From Cryomorphaceae bacterium (GTDB taxonomy: Bacteria > Bacteroidota > Bacteroidia > Flavobacteriales > Schleiferiaceae): a stretch of DNA of 17,333 nt. Within the stretch, counting starts at the first letter, position 1. Each line of letters starts with the position of its first letter. Both the position numbers and the translations under genes were made by a program. The stretch is taken from NCBI GenBank assembly GCA_003507115.1, contig DNWN01000164.1:1-17333 (forward strand), in the 5' to 3' direction. The notes beneath the pieces are model-generated. The model saw nothing but the letters and a program-made list of their open reading frames with translations, did no database searches and had not been told where the DNA came from. Shown piece after piece: positions 1-8,592 of the stretch.

Positions 1-852
1 CAGCCCCGCCATATCGAAATACAAATCCTCGCCGATCAACACGGCCATTGTGTGTATTTGCATGAGCGGGAGTGCTCCATTCAGCGCCGTCACCAAAAAG
101 TCTTAGAGGAGGCGCCTTCCGTCATCCTCACGCCGGCTCAGCGGCAAGCGATGGGCGAAGCGGCGGTGAAAGCAGCGCAGTCCTGCGGCTATGTGGGCGC
201 CGGCACCGTGGAGTTCATCTACGATGCCTCGGGCGGCTTTTATTTTCTTGAAATGAATACGCGCCTTCAGGTAGAGCATCCTGTCACGGAATGCATTACG
301 GGGCTGGATTTGGTTCGTGAACAGCTGCGCATTGCGGCCGGAGAGCCACTCGGCTACACCCAAGCGGAAATTCCCATGCTGGGCCATGCTTTGGAGCTGC
401 GCGTCTACGCGGAGAATTGCCGGGAAGGATTTACCCCCGACATTGGCATGCTGAAGGTCTACCGACGTCCCCAGGGACCGGGCATTCGTGTGGATGATGG
501 GCTAGAAGAAGGCATGGAGATTTCCATCTACTATGATCCGATGATTGCCAAGTTGATAGTCCATGCCCCGGATCGGGCCTCGGCCATCGAGCGAATGCGC
601 CGGGCGATTTCGGACTACGTCATCATTGGGGTGGAGACGACCTTGCCCTTTGGGCAGTTTGTACTGAACCATGAAGCCTTCATTTCTGGTCAGTTCGATA
701 CCCACTTTGTGGACCAACATTTTGATCCCAATCTACTGGCCCAGGGGGAGGACGAAGCCGTTGCGGCAGCCTTGGCGCAGTATCGTGCAGGCGAATTGCA
801 GCCCCCGGCGCACAGTGGGTCGGCCACAACTTCGGCATGGCGACGTCGGTAA
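1..852 (+). CDS. accC: Biotin carboxylase subunit of an acyl-CoA carboxylase (5' partial)
   Basis: The reading frame is open from base 1, so the N-terminal part (about 200 residues in E. coli AccC, 449 aa) lies outside the window; 283 residues are visible. The enzyme carboxylates biotin on its carrier protein with ATP and bicarbonate, the first half-reaction of acetyl- or propionyl-CoA carboxylase in the cytoplasm. Visible family motifs are ERECSIQRRHQKVLEEAPS (residues 22-40, with the conserved HQK lysine) and FLEMNTRLQVEHPVTE (82-97), the ATP-grasp metal and catalytic segment with E84, R88, Q90 and E92. The biotin carboxylase C-terminal domain follows, with a tail of about 50 residues ending in WRRR. 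Such tails are common in Bacteroidota acyl-CoA carboxylase alpha subunits, so acetyl- versus propionyl-CoA use cannot be settled. No carboxyltransferase or BCCP gene follows; any partner would lie upstream. The end overlaps the next gene by 16 nt. Confidence 0.93.
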   Translation, partial: QPRHIEIQILADQHGHCVYLHERECSIQRRHQKVLEEAPSVILTPAQRQAMGEAAVKAAQSCGYVGAGTVEFIYDASGGFYFLEMNTRLQVEHPVTECITGLDLVREQLRIAAGEPLGYTQAEIPMLGHALELRVYAENCREGFTPDIGMLKVYRRPQGPGIRVDDGLEEGMEISIYYDPMIAKLIVHAPDRASAIERMRRAISDYVIIGVETTLPFGQFVLNHEAFISGQFDTHFVDQHFDPNLLAQGEDEAVAAALAQYRAGELQPPAHSGSATTSAWRRR

Positions 853-1487
853 GATTGTATATCCTGGCCTTGGGGTTATGGGTGGCACCGCGCTTGCAAG
901 CCCAAGTGGAGGTCATGTACCAAGGAAAACCTTCCAAAGCGACGGTGATTGGCCAAGACACGATTCCGTGGATTTTTCTGGATGAAGTGATGGTCTTGGA
1001 CCAGCCCACCTTTTCGGATGCCGAAGCGCGATTGAATTACCTGCGTTTGAAGCGCCGGGTGATAAAAGTCTATCCCTATGCCAAGGGACTGGGCGAACGC
1101 TTGGACAGCTTGAATATGCGCTTAGCCACGGAAAGGAATTACTTCAAGCGAAAACGTATCACCAAACGGTACCAGAAGTATTTGTCCGAGCGTTTTGAGC
1201 CCGAATTGCATAAACTCACCGTCTCGGAAGGCCAAATCCTCTGCAAACTGGTCTACCGCGAAACACACCAGACCGTCTTCGATCTCATTCGGGAATACCG
1301 CTCGTGGATTCAAGCGGTAGGGTGGAATGTCACCGCATCTTGGTGGGACATTTCGATTAAAAAATCCTACGAGCCCACCCAAGTCGAGGAGGATGCCTGG
1401 ATCGAAAAGATATTGCTGCAGGCCTTCGCCAACGGTCAACTGCAGCCCCGGACGTACTTTTACCATCCCCCGGAAGTCAGCCCATGA
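837..1487 (+). CDS. DUF4294 family exported protein, function unknown
   Basis: A 216-aa protein that I place in the DUF4294 family, which is widespread in Bacteroidota and has no established function; the family assignment is from recall. The N-terminus looks like a Sec signal peptide: one Arg at residue 6, a hydrophobic core at 7-17, and probable cleavage after LQA at about residue 22. The product is therefore likely periplasmic. The mature part holds a lysine/arginine-rich helical stretch (about residues 62-115, including RLKRRVIKVYPYAK) and a Trp-rich segment (about 155-175). ATG 837 is chosen because only it supplies the full signal peptide, although it lies inside the end of the biotin carboxylase gene (16-nt overlap). 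The stop overlaps the bshC start as ATGA, which suggests translational coupling. No catalytic motif is visible. Confidence 0.8.
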   Translation: MATSVRLYILALGLWVAPRLQAQVEVMYQGKPSKATVIGQDTIPWIFLDEVMVLDQPTFSDAEARLNYLRLKRRVIKVYPYAKGLGERLDSLNMRLATERNYFKRKRITKRYQKYLSERFEPELHKLTVSEGQILCKLVYRETHQTVFDLIREYRSWIQAVGWNVTASWWDISIKKSYEPTQVEEDAWIEKILLQAFANGQLQPRTYFYHPPEVSP

Positions 1488-3085
1488 AGTTTCACCCTCA
1501 GTCCCACCAAGATACCCCGCTCGCCCGCCGCGTGCTCACGCTGCGCGAAGGGGCTTTTGCGGGCTCGCCACATCTGCAGGGTTTAAGTGATGCCTTTATC
1601 GAAGCGCGTGCAGTGGGTTACGCACCGGAGTCCCGCGCCACGCTGGTGGCCGTTCTCCGCGACCAGTACGCTGCACAGGGATTGACGGATGGCCAAGAAG
1701 CACAGCTTCAAGCGCTGGCGCAACCGGGCGCGGTGACCATGACCTGTGGGCATCAGCTTGTCGTGGGTGGTGGCCCCCTGTATGTGCATAGCAAGATTCG
1801 GGAAGTGGCCGCACTCAGCACGCAATGGGAGGTCCCCGTGCGCCCCGTCGTACCCGTATTTTGGATGGCCACAGAAGATCACGATGTGGAAGAAATTCGG
1901 CATATCTCTTTTGAAGGGAAGCGCTACAGCATGCCGCTTGCCTACGAAGGTTGGGCGACAGGTTGCATTCCGTCCGAGGCCGTGCTGCCCGTCATCGCGG
2001 CGATCGAGAAGGATTGGGGTGCCCACGGCGCATTAGCCGAGCAAATTCAAATCCTTAAGACATCCTACCTTCCAGGAGAAACTTTGGCCGATGCTACGCG
2101 CCGAATGATGGCCCACTGGCATCCCTCGGTGCTCTGCTTGGACGCTTCGGATGCTCGCTTGAAGGCTTTGGCCGCTGAGCTGTGGACGGATGAAATCCAG
2201 CACCAGCGCATGTTTTCAACGCAGAACGATGCGCCATGGACGGCACAAGGCTGGGAGCCACCCGTCGACGTGAAGCCCTCGACCCTTTTCCTGCTCGAAG
2301 ACGGCCGCCGAACGCGTCTGGATTTCCTTGGAAAAGGGCAGTGGCAAGCGGGCGCGCGCTCAGTGAGCGAGGCGGAGCTACAGGATCGCATGGCTAGCCA
2401 ACCCGAAACCCTGAGCCCCAATGCCATCCTTCGTCCTGTCTACCAGGAGTATATTCTTCCAAATGTCCTTTATGCCGGAGGGTCTGGGGAGATGGAGTAT
2501 TGGCTTCAGCTCATTTCCTACTTCCAGGACCGAGGCATGCCAGCCACTCGGATGCACTTGCGGACGTCCTTCGAATGGTGGCCGAACAGATCCTGGCGCC
2601 AATGGCAGAAGCTTTCCGCCCTGGGACTATCCTACCACGCGACCATCGCAGAAGTACGCGAGGCGTGGCTAAAGGAGGACTCGGCCCCCCTGGCAGGAGA
2701 GCACCCCGTGACGAAGGCCATCTCAGCGCATATCCGAAGTGAGTACGGTAAATATTCTGATTTAGAGCGATCTGCAGAGTCTTGGTTAAAGCGAATATCC
2801 AAGGAGGAAGATCGAATGCGAGAACGGGCTCGACGCGCGGTTGTGCGTGCTCAGAGCGACCGTTGGCAGGCTTTTCTCACTGTCAAAGCGACGCAATTTC
2901 CGGGTTCTGTGGAAAGTGGCGGGGCAGGGGCGATGCAAGAACGCACTTGGACGGCCTTAGACTTGGCCTACCACGTTGGCCAGCTTCCATTTGATGCCAT
3001 GGAGGATGGGCTTGTGGCCCATCTTGATTTGAACAACGGAATGCCCTTTTTGTGGGCCTGGATGCTCCCTGATTCTGGGGAATAA
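1484..3085 (+). CDS. bshC: BshC, putative cysteine-adding enzyme of bacillithiol biosynthesis
   Basis: BshC adds L-cysteine to GlcN-malate in the last step of bacillithiol synthesis; bacillithiol is the low-molecular-weight thiol of many Firmicutes and Bacteroidota. The 533-aa length is normal. Recognisable blocks are [19 protein letters not shown] (87-105), the core motif [14 protein letters not shown] (125-138), LADATRRM (about 205), and [17 protein letters not shown] (about 323-340). A charged helical stretch at about 415-455 fits the coiled coil known in BshC structures. The start codon ATG overlaps the DUF4294 stop by 4 nt, so the start is well fixed. bshA and bshB are not in the window; in this phylum they are often unlinked. 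The DUF4294-bshC adjacency recalls other Bacteroidota genomes, but that is memory, not a search. Confidence 0.92.
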   Translation: MKFHPQSHQDTPLARRVLTLREGAFAGSPHLQGLSDAFIEARAVGYAPESRATLVAVLRDQYAAQGLTDGQEAQLQALAQPGAVTMTCGHQLVVGGGPLYVHSKIREVAALSTQWEVPVRPVVPVFWMATEDHDVEEIRHISFEGKRYSMPLAYEGWATGCIPSEAVLPVIAAIEKDWGAHGALAEQIQILKTSYLPGETLADATRRMMAHWHPSVLCLDASDARLKALAAELWTDEIQHQRMFSTQNDAPWTAQGWEPPVDVKPSTLFLLEDGRRTRLDFLGKGQWQAGARSVSEAELQDRMASQPETLSPNAILRPVYQEYILPNVLYAGGSGEMEYWLQLISYFQDRGMPATRMHLRTSFEWWPNRSWRQWQKLSALGLSYHATIAEVREAWLKEDSAPLAGEHPVTKAISAHIRSEYGKYSDLERSAESWLKRISKEEDRMRERARRAVVRAQSDRWQAFLTVKATQFPGSVESGGAGAMQERTWTALDLAYHVGQLPFDAMEDGLVAHLDLNNGMPFLWAWMLPDSGE

Positions 3086-3091
3086 CCTTGT

Positions 3092-3115
3092 TGAAAAAGG
3101 CCATTTTTCATGGCC
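3092..3115 (+). promoter_or_regulatory. Two overlapping, mutually exclusive inverted repeats upstream of guaA
   Basis: In the 64-nt gap between bshC and guaA, TGAAAAA (3092-3098) and TTTTTCA (3104-3110) form a perfect 7-bp dyad around GGCCA. GGCCAT (3099-3104) and ATGGCC (3110-3115) form a second perfect 6-bp dyad around TTTTC. The arms overlap, so only one hairpin can form at a time in RNA. It could be an operator, a weak bshC-end hairpin, an attenuator-like switch, or chance. The pairing is seen directly; any role is inference. Confidence 0.35.
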
Positions 3116-3135
3116 CAAGCCCTGTGGATGCGAAG

Positions 3136-3143
3136 TATCTTTG
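3136..3143 (+). promoter_or_regulatory. Candidate -7 promoter element for guaA (TATCTTTG)
   Basis: TATCTTTG matches the Bacteroidota -7 consensus TAnnTTTG exactly and ends only 6 nt before the guaA ATG. If used, transcription would begin at or next to the start codon, giving a leaderless or nearly leaderless mRNA. No good -33 TTG was found at the usual spacing, so this is a one-box match only. Confidence 0.35.
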
Positions 3144-3149
3144 TTGTCC

Positions 3150-4679
3150 ATGCAAGATGCCATTCTCATCCTCGATTTTGGTTCCCAGTACACGCAGCTC
3201 ATAGCACGCCGTGTTCGTGAACTCCAGGTATACTGTGAAATTCATCCCTTCCACCACATTCCGGCGAATTGGGCGGATTTTAAGGCCATTATTTTGAGCG
3301 GTTCACCCTTCTCCACCTTGGAAGAGGGCGCTCCCCATCCCGACTTAACCCCGATGCTGGGCACGTTGCCCATTTTAGGAGTGTGCTATGGAGCGCAGTT
3401 CTTGGCCAAAACCCGTGGTGGAAAGGTTGCGCGCTCGACCCACCGTGAATACGGCCGGGCCAACATGGCGGCGGTAGAAGGGGAGTCGCGTTTGCTCAAA
3501 GGGGTGCCCGTGGGATCCTGCGTATGGATGAGCCATGGCGACACGATTGTTGCGCTGCCGGATCATGCCGTCGTCGAGGGCTCCACGGCCGATGTCCACG
3601 TAGCGGCCTATCGCTTCCAAGGCGAAGAGACCTACGGCATCCAATTCCACCCCGAAGTCCACCACTCGGAGCACGGGGTGCAACTCTTGAAAAACTTTGT
3701 CTACGACATTGCGGGATGCAGCGCTAGCTGGACCCCGGATGCCTTCATCGAAAGCACGGTAGATGCTTTGCGCGCTCAGATTGGCGAGGGCAAGGTGGTT
3801 TTGGGATTGAGCGGGGGTGTGGACAGCACCGTCGCCGCCATGCTGCTCAAAGAAGCAATTGGCGACCGCTTGTACTGCATTTTCGTGAACAACGGATTGC
3901 TGCGGAAGAATGAATACGATTCGGTTCTCACCCAGTATGCAGGCCTCGGCCTCCACGTCAAAGGCGTGGATGCTTCCGCGGATTTCTATGCAGCCCTCGA
4001 TAACCAAGAGGAGCCCGAAGCTAAGCGCAAAGCCATTGGCCGCGTGTTTATTGAAGTATTTGACCGAGAAGCCATGGCCATTTCGGGCGTGGAATTCTTA
4101 GGTCAAGGCACCATTTACCCAGACGTGATTGAATCCGTTTCGGTCAATGGACCTTCCGTGACCATCAAATCCCACCACAACGTGGGCGGCTTGCCGGATT
4201 TCATGAAGCTCTCAGTTGTTGAACCTTTACGTTCACTCTTCAAAGACGAAGTGCGTCGAGTAGGGAAGGCCTTGGGCTTGTCGCCGTCGTTGCTAGGACG
4301 TCATCCTTTCCCTGGGCCGGGCTTGGCTATCCGCATTTTGGGATCGATTACGCCGGAGCGCGTGAAAATTCTCCAAGAAGTAGACCACATTTTTATCCAA
4401 GGCTTGCGGGATGCCGGACTCTACGATGAGGTTTGGCAAGCAGGTGCTATCCTGCTGCCTGTCAAGTCGGTGGGGGTCATGGGCGACGAGCGCACCTACG
4501 AGCAAGTGGTAGCCTTGCGTGCCGTTCAGAGCACCGATGGCATGACGGCGGATTGGGTCCATTTGCCCTATGAATTTTTGGCCCGAATTTCGAATAGCAT
4601 TATCAACAACGTCCGGGGCGTAAACCGCGTGGTCTACGACATCAGCAGCAAGCCCCCCGCAACCATTGAATGGGAATAA
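3150..4679 (+). CDS. guaA: GMP synthase (glutamine-hydrolysing)
   Basis: GuaA converts XMP, ATP and glutamine to GMP, the last step of de novo guanine nucleotide synthesis. The 509-aa protein carries both parts. The class I glutamine amidotransferase domain (about 1-195) has nucleophile C79 in GVCYGAQ, SHGD at 128-131, and H167/E169 in FHPEV. The ATP-pyrophosphatase domain has the P-loop SGGVDS (221-226), followed by the dimerisation domain ending in the typical PPATIEWE. The frame is open upstream to TTG 3141, but ATG 3150 gives the standard N-terminus [14 protein letters not shown]. It lies 64 nt after bshC, the largest gap in the first run of genes, with a candidate -7 element and overlapping inverted repeats just upstream. 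Its stop overlaps the next gene by 10 nt. Confidence 0.98.
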   Translation: MQDAILILDFGSQYTQLIARRVRELQVYCEIHPFHHIPANWADFKAIILSGSPFSTLEEGAPHPDLTPMLGTLPILGVCYGAQFLAKTRGGKVARSTHREYGRANMAAVEGESRLLKGVPVGSCVWMSHGDTIVALPDHAVVEGSTADVHVAAYRFQGEETYGIQFHPEVHHSEHGVQLLKNFVYDIAGCSASWTPDAFIESTVDALRAQIGEGKVVLGLSGGVDSTVAAMLLKEAIGDRLYCIFVNNGLLRKNEYDSVLTQYAGLGLHVKGVDASADFYAALDNQEEPEAKRKAIGRVFIEVFDREAMAISGVEFLGQGTIYPDVIESVSVNGPSVTIKSHHNVGGLPDFMKLSVVEPLRSLFKDEVRRVGKALGLSPSLLGRHPFPGPGLAIRILGSITPERVKILQEVDHIFIQGLRDAGLYDEVWQAGAILLPVKSVGVMGDERTYEQVVALRAVQSTDGMTADWVHLPYEFLARISNSIINNVRGVNRVVYDISSKPPATIEWE

Positions 4680-5944
4680 GAACCCTCTTTTTCACTGCGC
4701 TGCTGGCCGTCACTTCGGCGGTCCAGGGTCAAGTTCTTTTGGCGGATAGCGCCCTCACCATTCCGCGTCAAACGTGGATCGTGGCCTTGCCCTTTGAGTT
4801 GGCCGTCGACTCCACGGAGGCCTTTGCGTTTGAAGCCCCTCGATTGACCATGAACAATCGGATGGCCGTCCAGTTCTACACCGGTCTCCGAGCGGGGGTA
4901 GATTCTCTGAACCGGGTGGGATTTGACATACAGCTCGTGTTGGCGGAGCATGTGGAAGCGACCAATACCTTCCGGATGGAGGTGAATGGTTTTTTGGTGA
5001 CCTATACGCCCGAGGCTTTTATGGCGCAGATCAGTCGTCAAGCGCTCTGCAAAATGGGGGAATGCAAGATCATTGGACCCTTCCGAGGTGAAGCCAGCGA
5101 AGTCTTAGCTTCCCTCTCTCAAGGCGTCCCCGTCATCAACCCGGTTTCGCGGAAAGTCGATGTCGAAGGGAGGCCCTATCTCATTGCCGCGGCCTCCATG
5201 CGCACGGCAGAAATTTCGCGTTTGGCGGAGCGGGCCGTGGCGGCGCAAAAAATGGCCCCTCAGAGCCGAACGGTGTTGCTGCTGGACGGAAGTGCCAATG
5301 ATGCCGCATTTTTGGAGGCGTATACGGTTGCGGGAGGAAATACGGCCGACTTGGTCAAAAAGAATTATCAAGGGGGAGCCGTCTTGGATGCATCCGCTTC
5401 GGTCGGCGTCTTTACCCGCATCATCTCCTTGAGCGATAAGGTCTTGGTCACGGCGCGTATTCTCAACCAAATGCGTCCTTTTGAGGCGGCGAAAACCGAG
5501 TTTTGGACTTTAGGGAATGTCCTGTCTAGCAGTGCCTTGGATGCCCAGCTTCTCATGCGTCAACCCTTGGTGTGGTCTCAGGTAGAGCGCCTGGACTACA
5601 TGCAATTTAGACGTTTCGATGCCTTGTTATTTAAAGCTGCGCAAACCACACCCGGTCGCTGGGAATGGCTCGGCTTGGACATGGCCTGGTTTAGTGCCTA
5701 CATGGATTCCGAAGTCCCTCATGCCTTTGAAGGGCCCCGCCGCATGTATCAATGGAAGCACGTGCCGGGAGGAGGCTACTACAACCACGCTGCCTTGATC
5801 TACCGCTATGATCGTAAAAATGGCGTTCAGGCGCAGTGGACGCCGTCTATGGATTACGGAACCGAAGTAGACCTCTCGGAAGACGAAGAGCCCACGGATC
5901 CTTTGGCGTCTCCCGAAATCGCCCCAAAACCCCTTGAAAAATAA
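4670..5944 (+). CDS. PBP1-like exported protein (periplasmic-binding fold) downstream of guaA
   Basis: A 424-aa exported protein. It begins with a signal peptide (residues 1-20, likely cleaved after VQG), then a region resembling type 1 periplasmic-binding proteins: an opening strand [29 protein letters not shown] (65-84), [29 protein letters not shown] (about 133-161), and a second lobe around [12 protein letters not shown]. Bacteroidota often carry a LysM plus PBP1-type protein next to guaA. Here the binding-protein part is recognisable but I see no LysM repeat before it. Two cysteines (C127, C132) are close together. The C-terminal ~40 residues are acidic and proline-rich, probably disordered. 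The ligand is unknown; a cell-envelope role is an inference from export and family. ATG 4670 lies inside the guaA end (10-nt overlap), indicating co-translation. Confidence 0.72.
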   Translation: MGIRTLFFTALLAVTSAVQGQVLLADSALTIPRQTWIVALPFELAVDSTEAFAFEAPRLTMNNRMAVQFYTGLRAGVDSLNRVGFDIQLVLAEHVEATNTFRMEVNGFLVTYTPEAFMAQISRQALCKMGECKIIGPFRGEASEVLASLSQGVPVINPVSRKVDVEGRPYLIAAASMRTAEISRLAERAVAAQKMAPQSRTVLLLDGSANDAAFLEAYTVAGGNTADLVKKNYQGGAVLDASASVGVFTRIISLSDKVLVTARILNQMRPFEAAKTEFWTLGNVLSSSALDAQLLMRQPLVWSQVERLDYMQFRRFDALLFKAAQTTPGRWEWLGLDMAWFSAYMDSEVPHAFEGPRRMYQWKHVPGGGYYNHAALIYRYDRKNGVQAQWTPSMDYGTEVDLSEDEEPTDPLASPEIAPKPLEK

Positions 5945-5952
5945 TATCCCGC

Positions 5953-7419
5953 ATGACCACACTGGCCCACCTCGAACCCACCTCTGTATGGACCGCCTTT
6001 GAAGAACTCAATGCCGTTCCCCGCCCGTCCAAGCGCGAAGAGCAAGTGCAAGCCTTTGCTGTAGCGGTAGGGAAGTCTCTGGGGCTGCCCACCGACAAGG
6101 ATGCCGTCGGGAACGTGCGCATCACCAAGCCGGCGAGTCCCGGGATGGAGAACGCCCCCACCGTGGTCATTCAAGCCCACCTGGATATGGTGTGCCAGCA
6201 GAATGAAGGCACGGGCCATGATTTTGACCGGGAAGGGATTGCGATGTTCATCGAGGGCGGCTGGGTGAAAGCTCGCGGCACTACCCTCGGAGCAGACAAC
6301 GGTATCGGTGTCGCCTTTGCGATGGCCACGTTGCGCTCAAAGGACCTCATTCATCCGGCTATCGAAGTGCTGTTCACCTCGGACGAGGAAACCGGTATGA
6401 CCGGGGCATTAGGGCTACAGCCTGGTTGGATTCAAGGAAAGTACTTGCTGAATATCGACACAGAAGATGACCAGGAGCTCACCATTGGTTGTGCCGGCGG
6501 CATCGACGTGACGGCCCTCGGGCAAGCGGCGTACCGTCCCGCACCCGTGGAAGAACCTCAGGCGTACACCGTGACGATCAAAGGCCTCACGGGTGGCCAT
6601 TCTGGTATGGACATCCATGTGGGGCGCGGCAATGCCAACCTCTTGATGGTGCGCTTGTTGCGTGAATTGGAGCGGGAGGCCTGTGTGCTGGTCCACCGGG
6701 TAGAAGGGGGGAATTTGCGCAATGCCATTCCGCGTGAATGCCAAGCCACCGTCATCATGGGGGCGGCGCATGCCGACCTTTTGCGCACTTCGTTTGCTCG
6801 GCTTTCGGCCGAGCTCTTCCGGGAGCATGCCACGACCGATCCGCATATGGAATGTGTCCTGACAGACCTGGGTTCGACCACCCTCGAGGTCCTGGCCGCG
6901 GGAGCACAGCAAGCCCTCTTGCAGGCCATCTCTGCGTGCCCCGCCGGCATATTGCGCATGAATCCGGATGTTCCCGGTTTGGTGCAGACCTCCAACAATG
7001 TGGCCAAATTGAAGATTCACCCCGAGGGCGTGGAGGTGCTCTGCCTCACGCGAAGCAGTGCCGAATCCGAAAAGATGGATGCCGCACACCGCATTGCAGG
7101 GGTGCTGAATTTGGCCGGCTTAACCACCACCTTCGCCGGATCCTATCCGGGATGGGAGCCCGCTCCAGGCGGAACGCTGGCTTCGCTGATGCGTGAAACC
7201 TACGTGGACCTCTTCTCGGAGGAACCCCATGTCAACGCCTGCCATGCGGGATTGGAATGTGGTATTATCGGAGAACGCTGTCCTGGCATGGAAATGATTT
7301 CTTTTGGGCCCAATATTCGCGGAGCGCATAGCCCCGATGAGCGGGTAGAAATTGCCAGCGTCCAGAAGTCATGGACGTACTTTGTGGAGGTGTTGGAACG
7401 CTTAGCCCGTTTGAACTAA
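5953..7419 (+). CDS. pepD: Aminoacyl-histidine dipeptidase, PepD type (M20 family)
   Basis: A 488-aa zinc metallopeptidase expected to hydrolyse Xaa-His and other dipeptides in the cytoplasm, for peptide recycling. Typical M20/PepD blocks are visible: VPRPSKREE (22-30); VIQAHLDMV (72-80) with metal ligand H76 and D78; GADNGIG (113-119) with bridging D115; DEETGMTGA (144-152) with general base E145 and metal-site E146; GGHSGMDIHVGRGNANL, the dimerisation/lid motif; CHAGLECGIIG; and a C-terminal SFGPNIRGAHSPDE with the last metal-ligand His. The length matches the family (~485 aa). There is no signal peptide. It starts 8 nt after the PBP1-like gene and is followed 18 nt later by crtZ, so it probably shares their transcript without functional connection. 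Confidence 0.95.
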   Translation: MTTLAHLEPTSVWTAFEELNAVPRPSKREEQVQAFAVAVGKSLGLPTDKDAVGNVRITKPASPGMENAPTVVIQAHLDMVCQQNEGTGHDFDREGIAMFIEGGWVKARGTTLGADNGIGVAFAMATLRSKDLIHPAIEVLFTSDEETGMTGALGLQPGWIQGKYLLNIDTEDDQELTIGCAGGIDVTALGQAAYRPAPVEEPQAYTVTIKGLTGGHSGMDIHVGRGNANLLMVRLLRELEREACVLVHRVEGGNLRNAIPRECQATVIMGAAHADLLRTSFARLSAELFREHATTDPHMECVLTDLGSTTLEVLAAGAQQALLQAISACPAGILRMNPDVPGLVQTSNNVAKLKIHPEGVEVLCLTRSSAESEKMDAAHRIAGVLNLAGLTTTFAGSYPGWEPAPGGTLASLMRETYVDLFSEEPHVNACHAGLECGIIGERCPGMEMISFGPNIRGAHSPDERVEIASVQKSWTYFVEVLERLARLN

Positions 7420-7437
7420 CCGCCAATCCCTCGTGTT

Positions 7438-7899
7438 ATGACCTGGATGATCGACGTTTTTTTTGGTTTGCTGGCTTATGTGCTCATGGAAGGGGCTGCG
7501 TGGGCGGCACACAAGTATTTGATGCATGGCCCCTTGTGGTTTCTCCATGCGGACCACCACACGAAAGAGCCAGGCTTTTTCGAAAAGAACGACTACTTCT
7601 TCCTGATTTTCGCCATTCCGAGCTGGCTCTGCATTATGCTGGGCATGATGTATGGCGTGTCGGAATCTGTGGCCTTTGGGCTCGGGATCGCCGCGTACGG
7701 GGTCACCTACTTTTTGGTTCACGAGATTTTTATCCACCAGCGATTTCGCTTCTTGCAACGAAGCGATTCCCCCTACTGGAATGCCGTGCGGCTGAAGCAT
7801 AAGTTGCACCATAAATCCTTGACCAAGGACGGGGCCGAGCATTTTGGCTTACTATGGGTTCCATTGGACTGGATTCGGGCTCAAAAAGAGAAGGCCTAA
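7438..7899 (+). CDS. crtZ: Beta-carotene hydroxylase, CrtZ type
   Basis: A 153-aa membrane di-iron hydroxylase that adds 3-hydroxyl groups to the beta-ionone rings of beta-carotene, giving cryptoxanthin and then zeaxanthin. The complete histidine cluster of the family is present: HKYLMH (H25, H30), HADHH (H37, H40, H41), HEIFIH (H95, H100) and HKLHH (H121, H124, H125). Hydrophobic segments at about 5-22, 52-70 and 76-94 fit a small integral membrane protein. The length is normal for the short bacterial CrtZ. The next gene, a lycopene cyclase, begins directly after the TAA stop, so the two steps (cyclisation, hydroxylation) are encoded together. Phytoene synthase and desaturase (crtB, crtI) are not in this window and must lie elsewhere if the pathway is complete. 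Confidence 0.95.
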   Translation: MTWMIDVFFGLLAYVLMEGAAWAAHKYLMHGPLWFLHADHHTKEPGFFEKNDYFFLIFAIPSWLCIMLGMMYGVSESVAFGLGIAAYGVTYFLVHEIFIHQRFRFLQRSDSPYWNAVRLKHKLHHKSLTKDGAEHFGLLWVPLDWIRAQKEKA

Positions 7900-8592
7900 G
7901 TGGAGTCTCGCCTATACCTCATACTCGACCTCCTCGTTTTTCTGGGTCCCTTGACTCGGGCTTTTGAACCACGCATTTTTTACATCGGCAAATGGAAGCG
8001 TCTGTTGGCGGCCACCATGGCGGTATGGGCCCTTTTCCTACCCTGGGATGCTTGGTTTACCGCCCAGGGAGTCTGGGGGTTTTCCGCGCCCTACCTCGTA
8101 GGATGGAACTTCGTTGGCTTGCCCTTGGAAGAAATACTCTTCTTTGTGGTAGTGCCCTGGGCGTGTTACTTCATTTTTGAGGTCCTGCAACTCTTTTTCC
8201 CCTGGGGCCAAACGCGCTCCTGGGTATACCTCCTGGCCCTCGGGTCGGGCATCGGATGTATCGCCGTGGCCATGAACCACCCCCAGCAGGCCTACACGTT
8301 CTGGACCTTTTTATTGCTTGGGGCGGGATTGGGTCTGACGTTTGTCTGGAAACCTTGGTGGCTGGCTGCCTTTTTTCGGAGCTATGCCGTGGCCTTGGCC
8401 CCTTTCTTTTTGGTGAATGGCTTACTGACAGGCTCCGGTTTAGAAGAGCCCATTGTATGGTACAATGACGCCCAAAACCTCAGTATTCGACTCGGAACGA
8501 TTCCCGTGGAGGATGCGTTTTATGGCTTACTTATGATGCTCCTTTACACCACCGTTGTCCAATGGAAAAAGAACCCGAAGTCCTCTACGTAG
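7900..8592 (+). CDS. crtY: Lycopene beta-cyclase, fused CrtYc-CrtYd type
   Basis: A 230-aa polytopic membrane protein of the carotenoid cyclase family in which the two halves (CrtYc and CrtYd) are fused; it cyclises the ends of lycopene to beta-ionone rings. The first half has WDAWFTAQGVWGF (49-61) and the GLPLEE motif (73-78). The second half has the related NLSIRLGTIPVEDAFYGL (193-210), showing the internal duplication. Six or so hydrophobic segments are visible. The start is GTG at 7900: an in-frame stop (the crtZ TAA at 7897-7899) directly precedes it, and the next ATG is 40 codons in, past conserved sequence. Zero spacing to crtZ implies translational coupling. The last 31 nt overlap the pseudouridine synthase gene. 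The symbol is used in the broad sense; crtYcd would be more exact. Confidence 0.92.
   Translation: MESRLYLILDLLVFLGPLTRAFEPRIFYIGKWKRLLAATMAVWALFLPWDAWFTAQGVWGFSAPYLVGWNFVGLPLEEILFFVVVPWACYFIFEVLQLFFPWGQTRSWVYLLALGSGIGCIAVAMNHPQQAYTFWTFLLLGAGLGLTFVWKPWWLAAFFRSYAVALAPFFLVNGLLTGSGLEEPIVWYNDAQNLSIRLGTIPVEDAFYGLLMMLLYTTVVQWKKNPKSST

Noticed and set aside
3375..4007. 210-codon open frame on the minus strand inside guaA
   Set aside because: It lies fully antisense to the strongly conserved guaA catalytic region; the translation has no recognisable family features, and such frames are expected opposite GC-rich coding sequence.
6415..7089. 224-codon open frame on the minus strand inside pepD
   Set aside because: Antisense to conserved pepD motifs, with no signal, membrane or domain pattern; a shadow frame.
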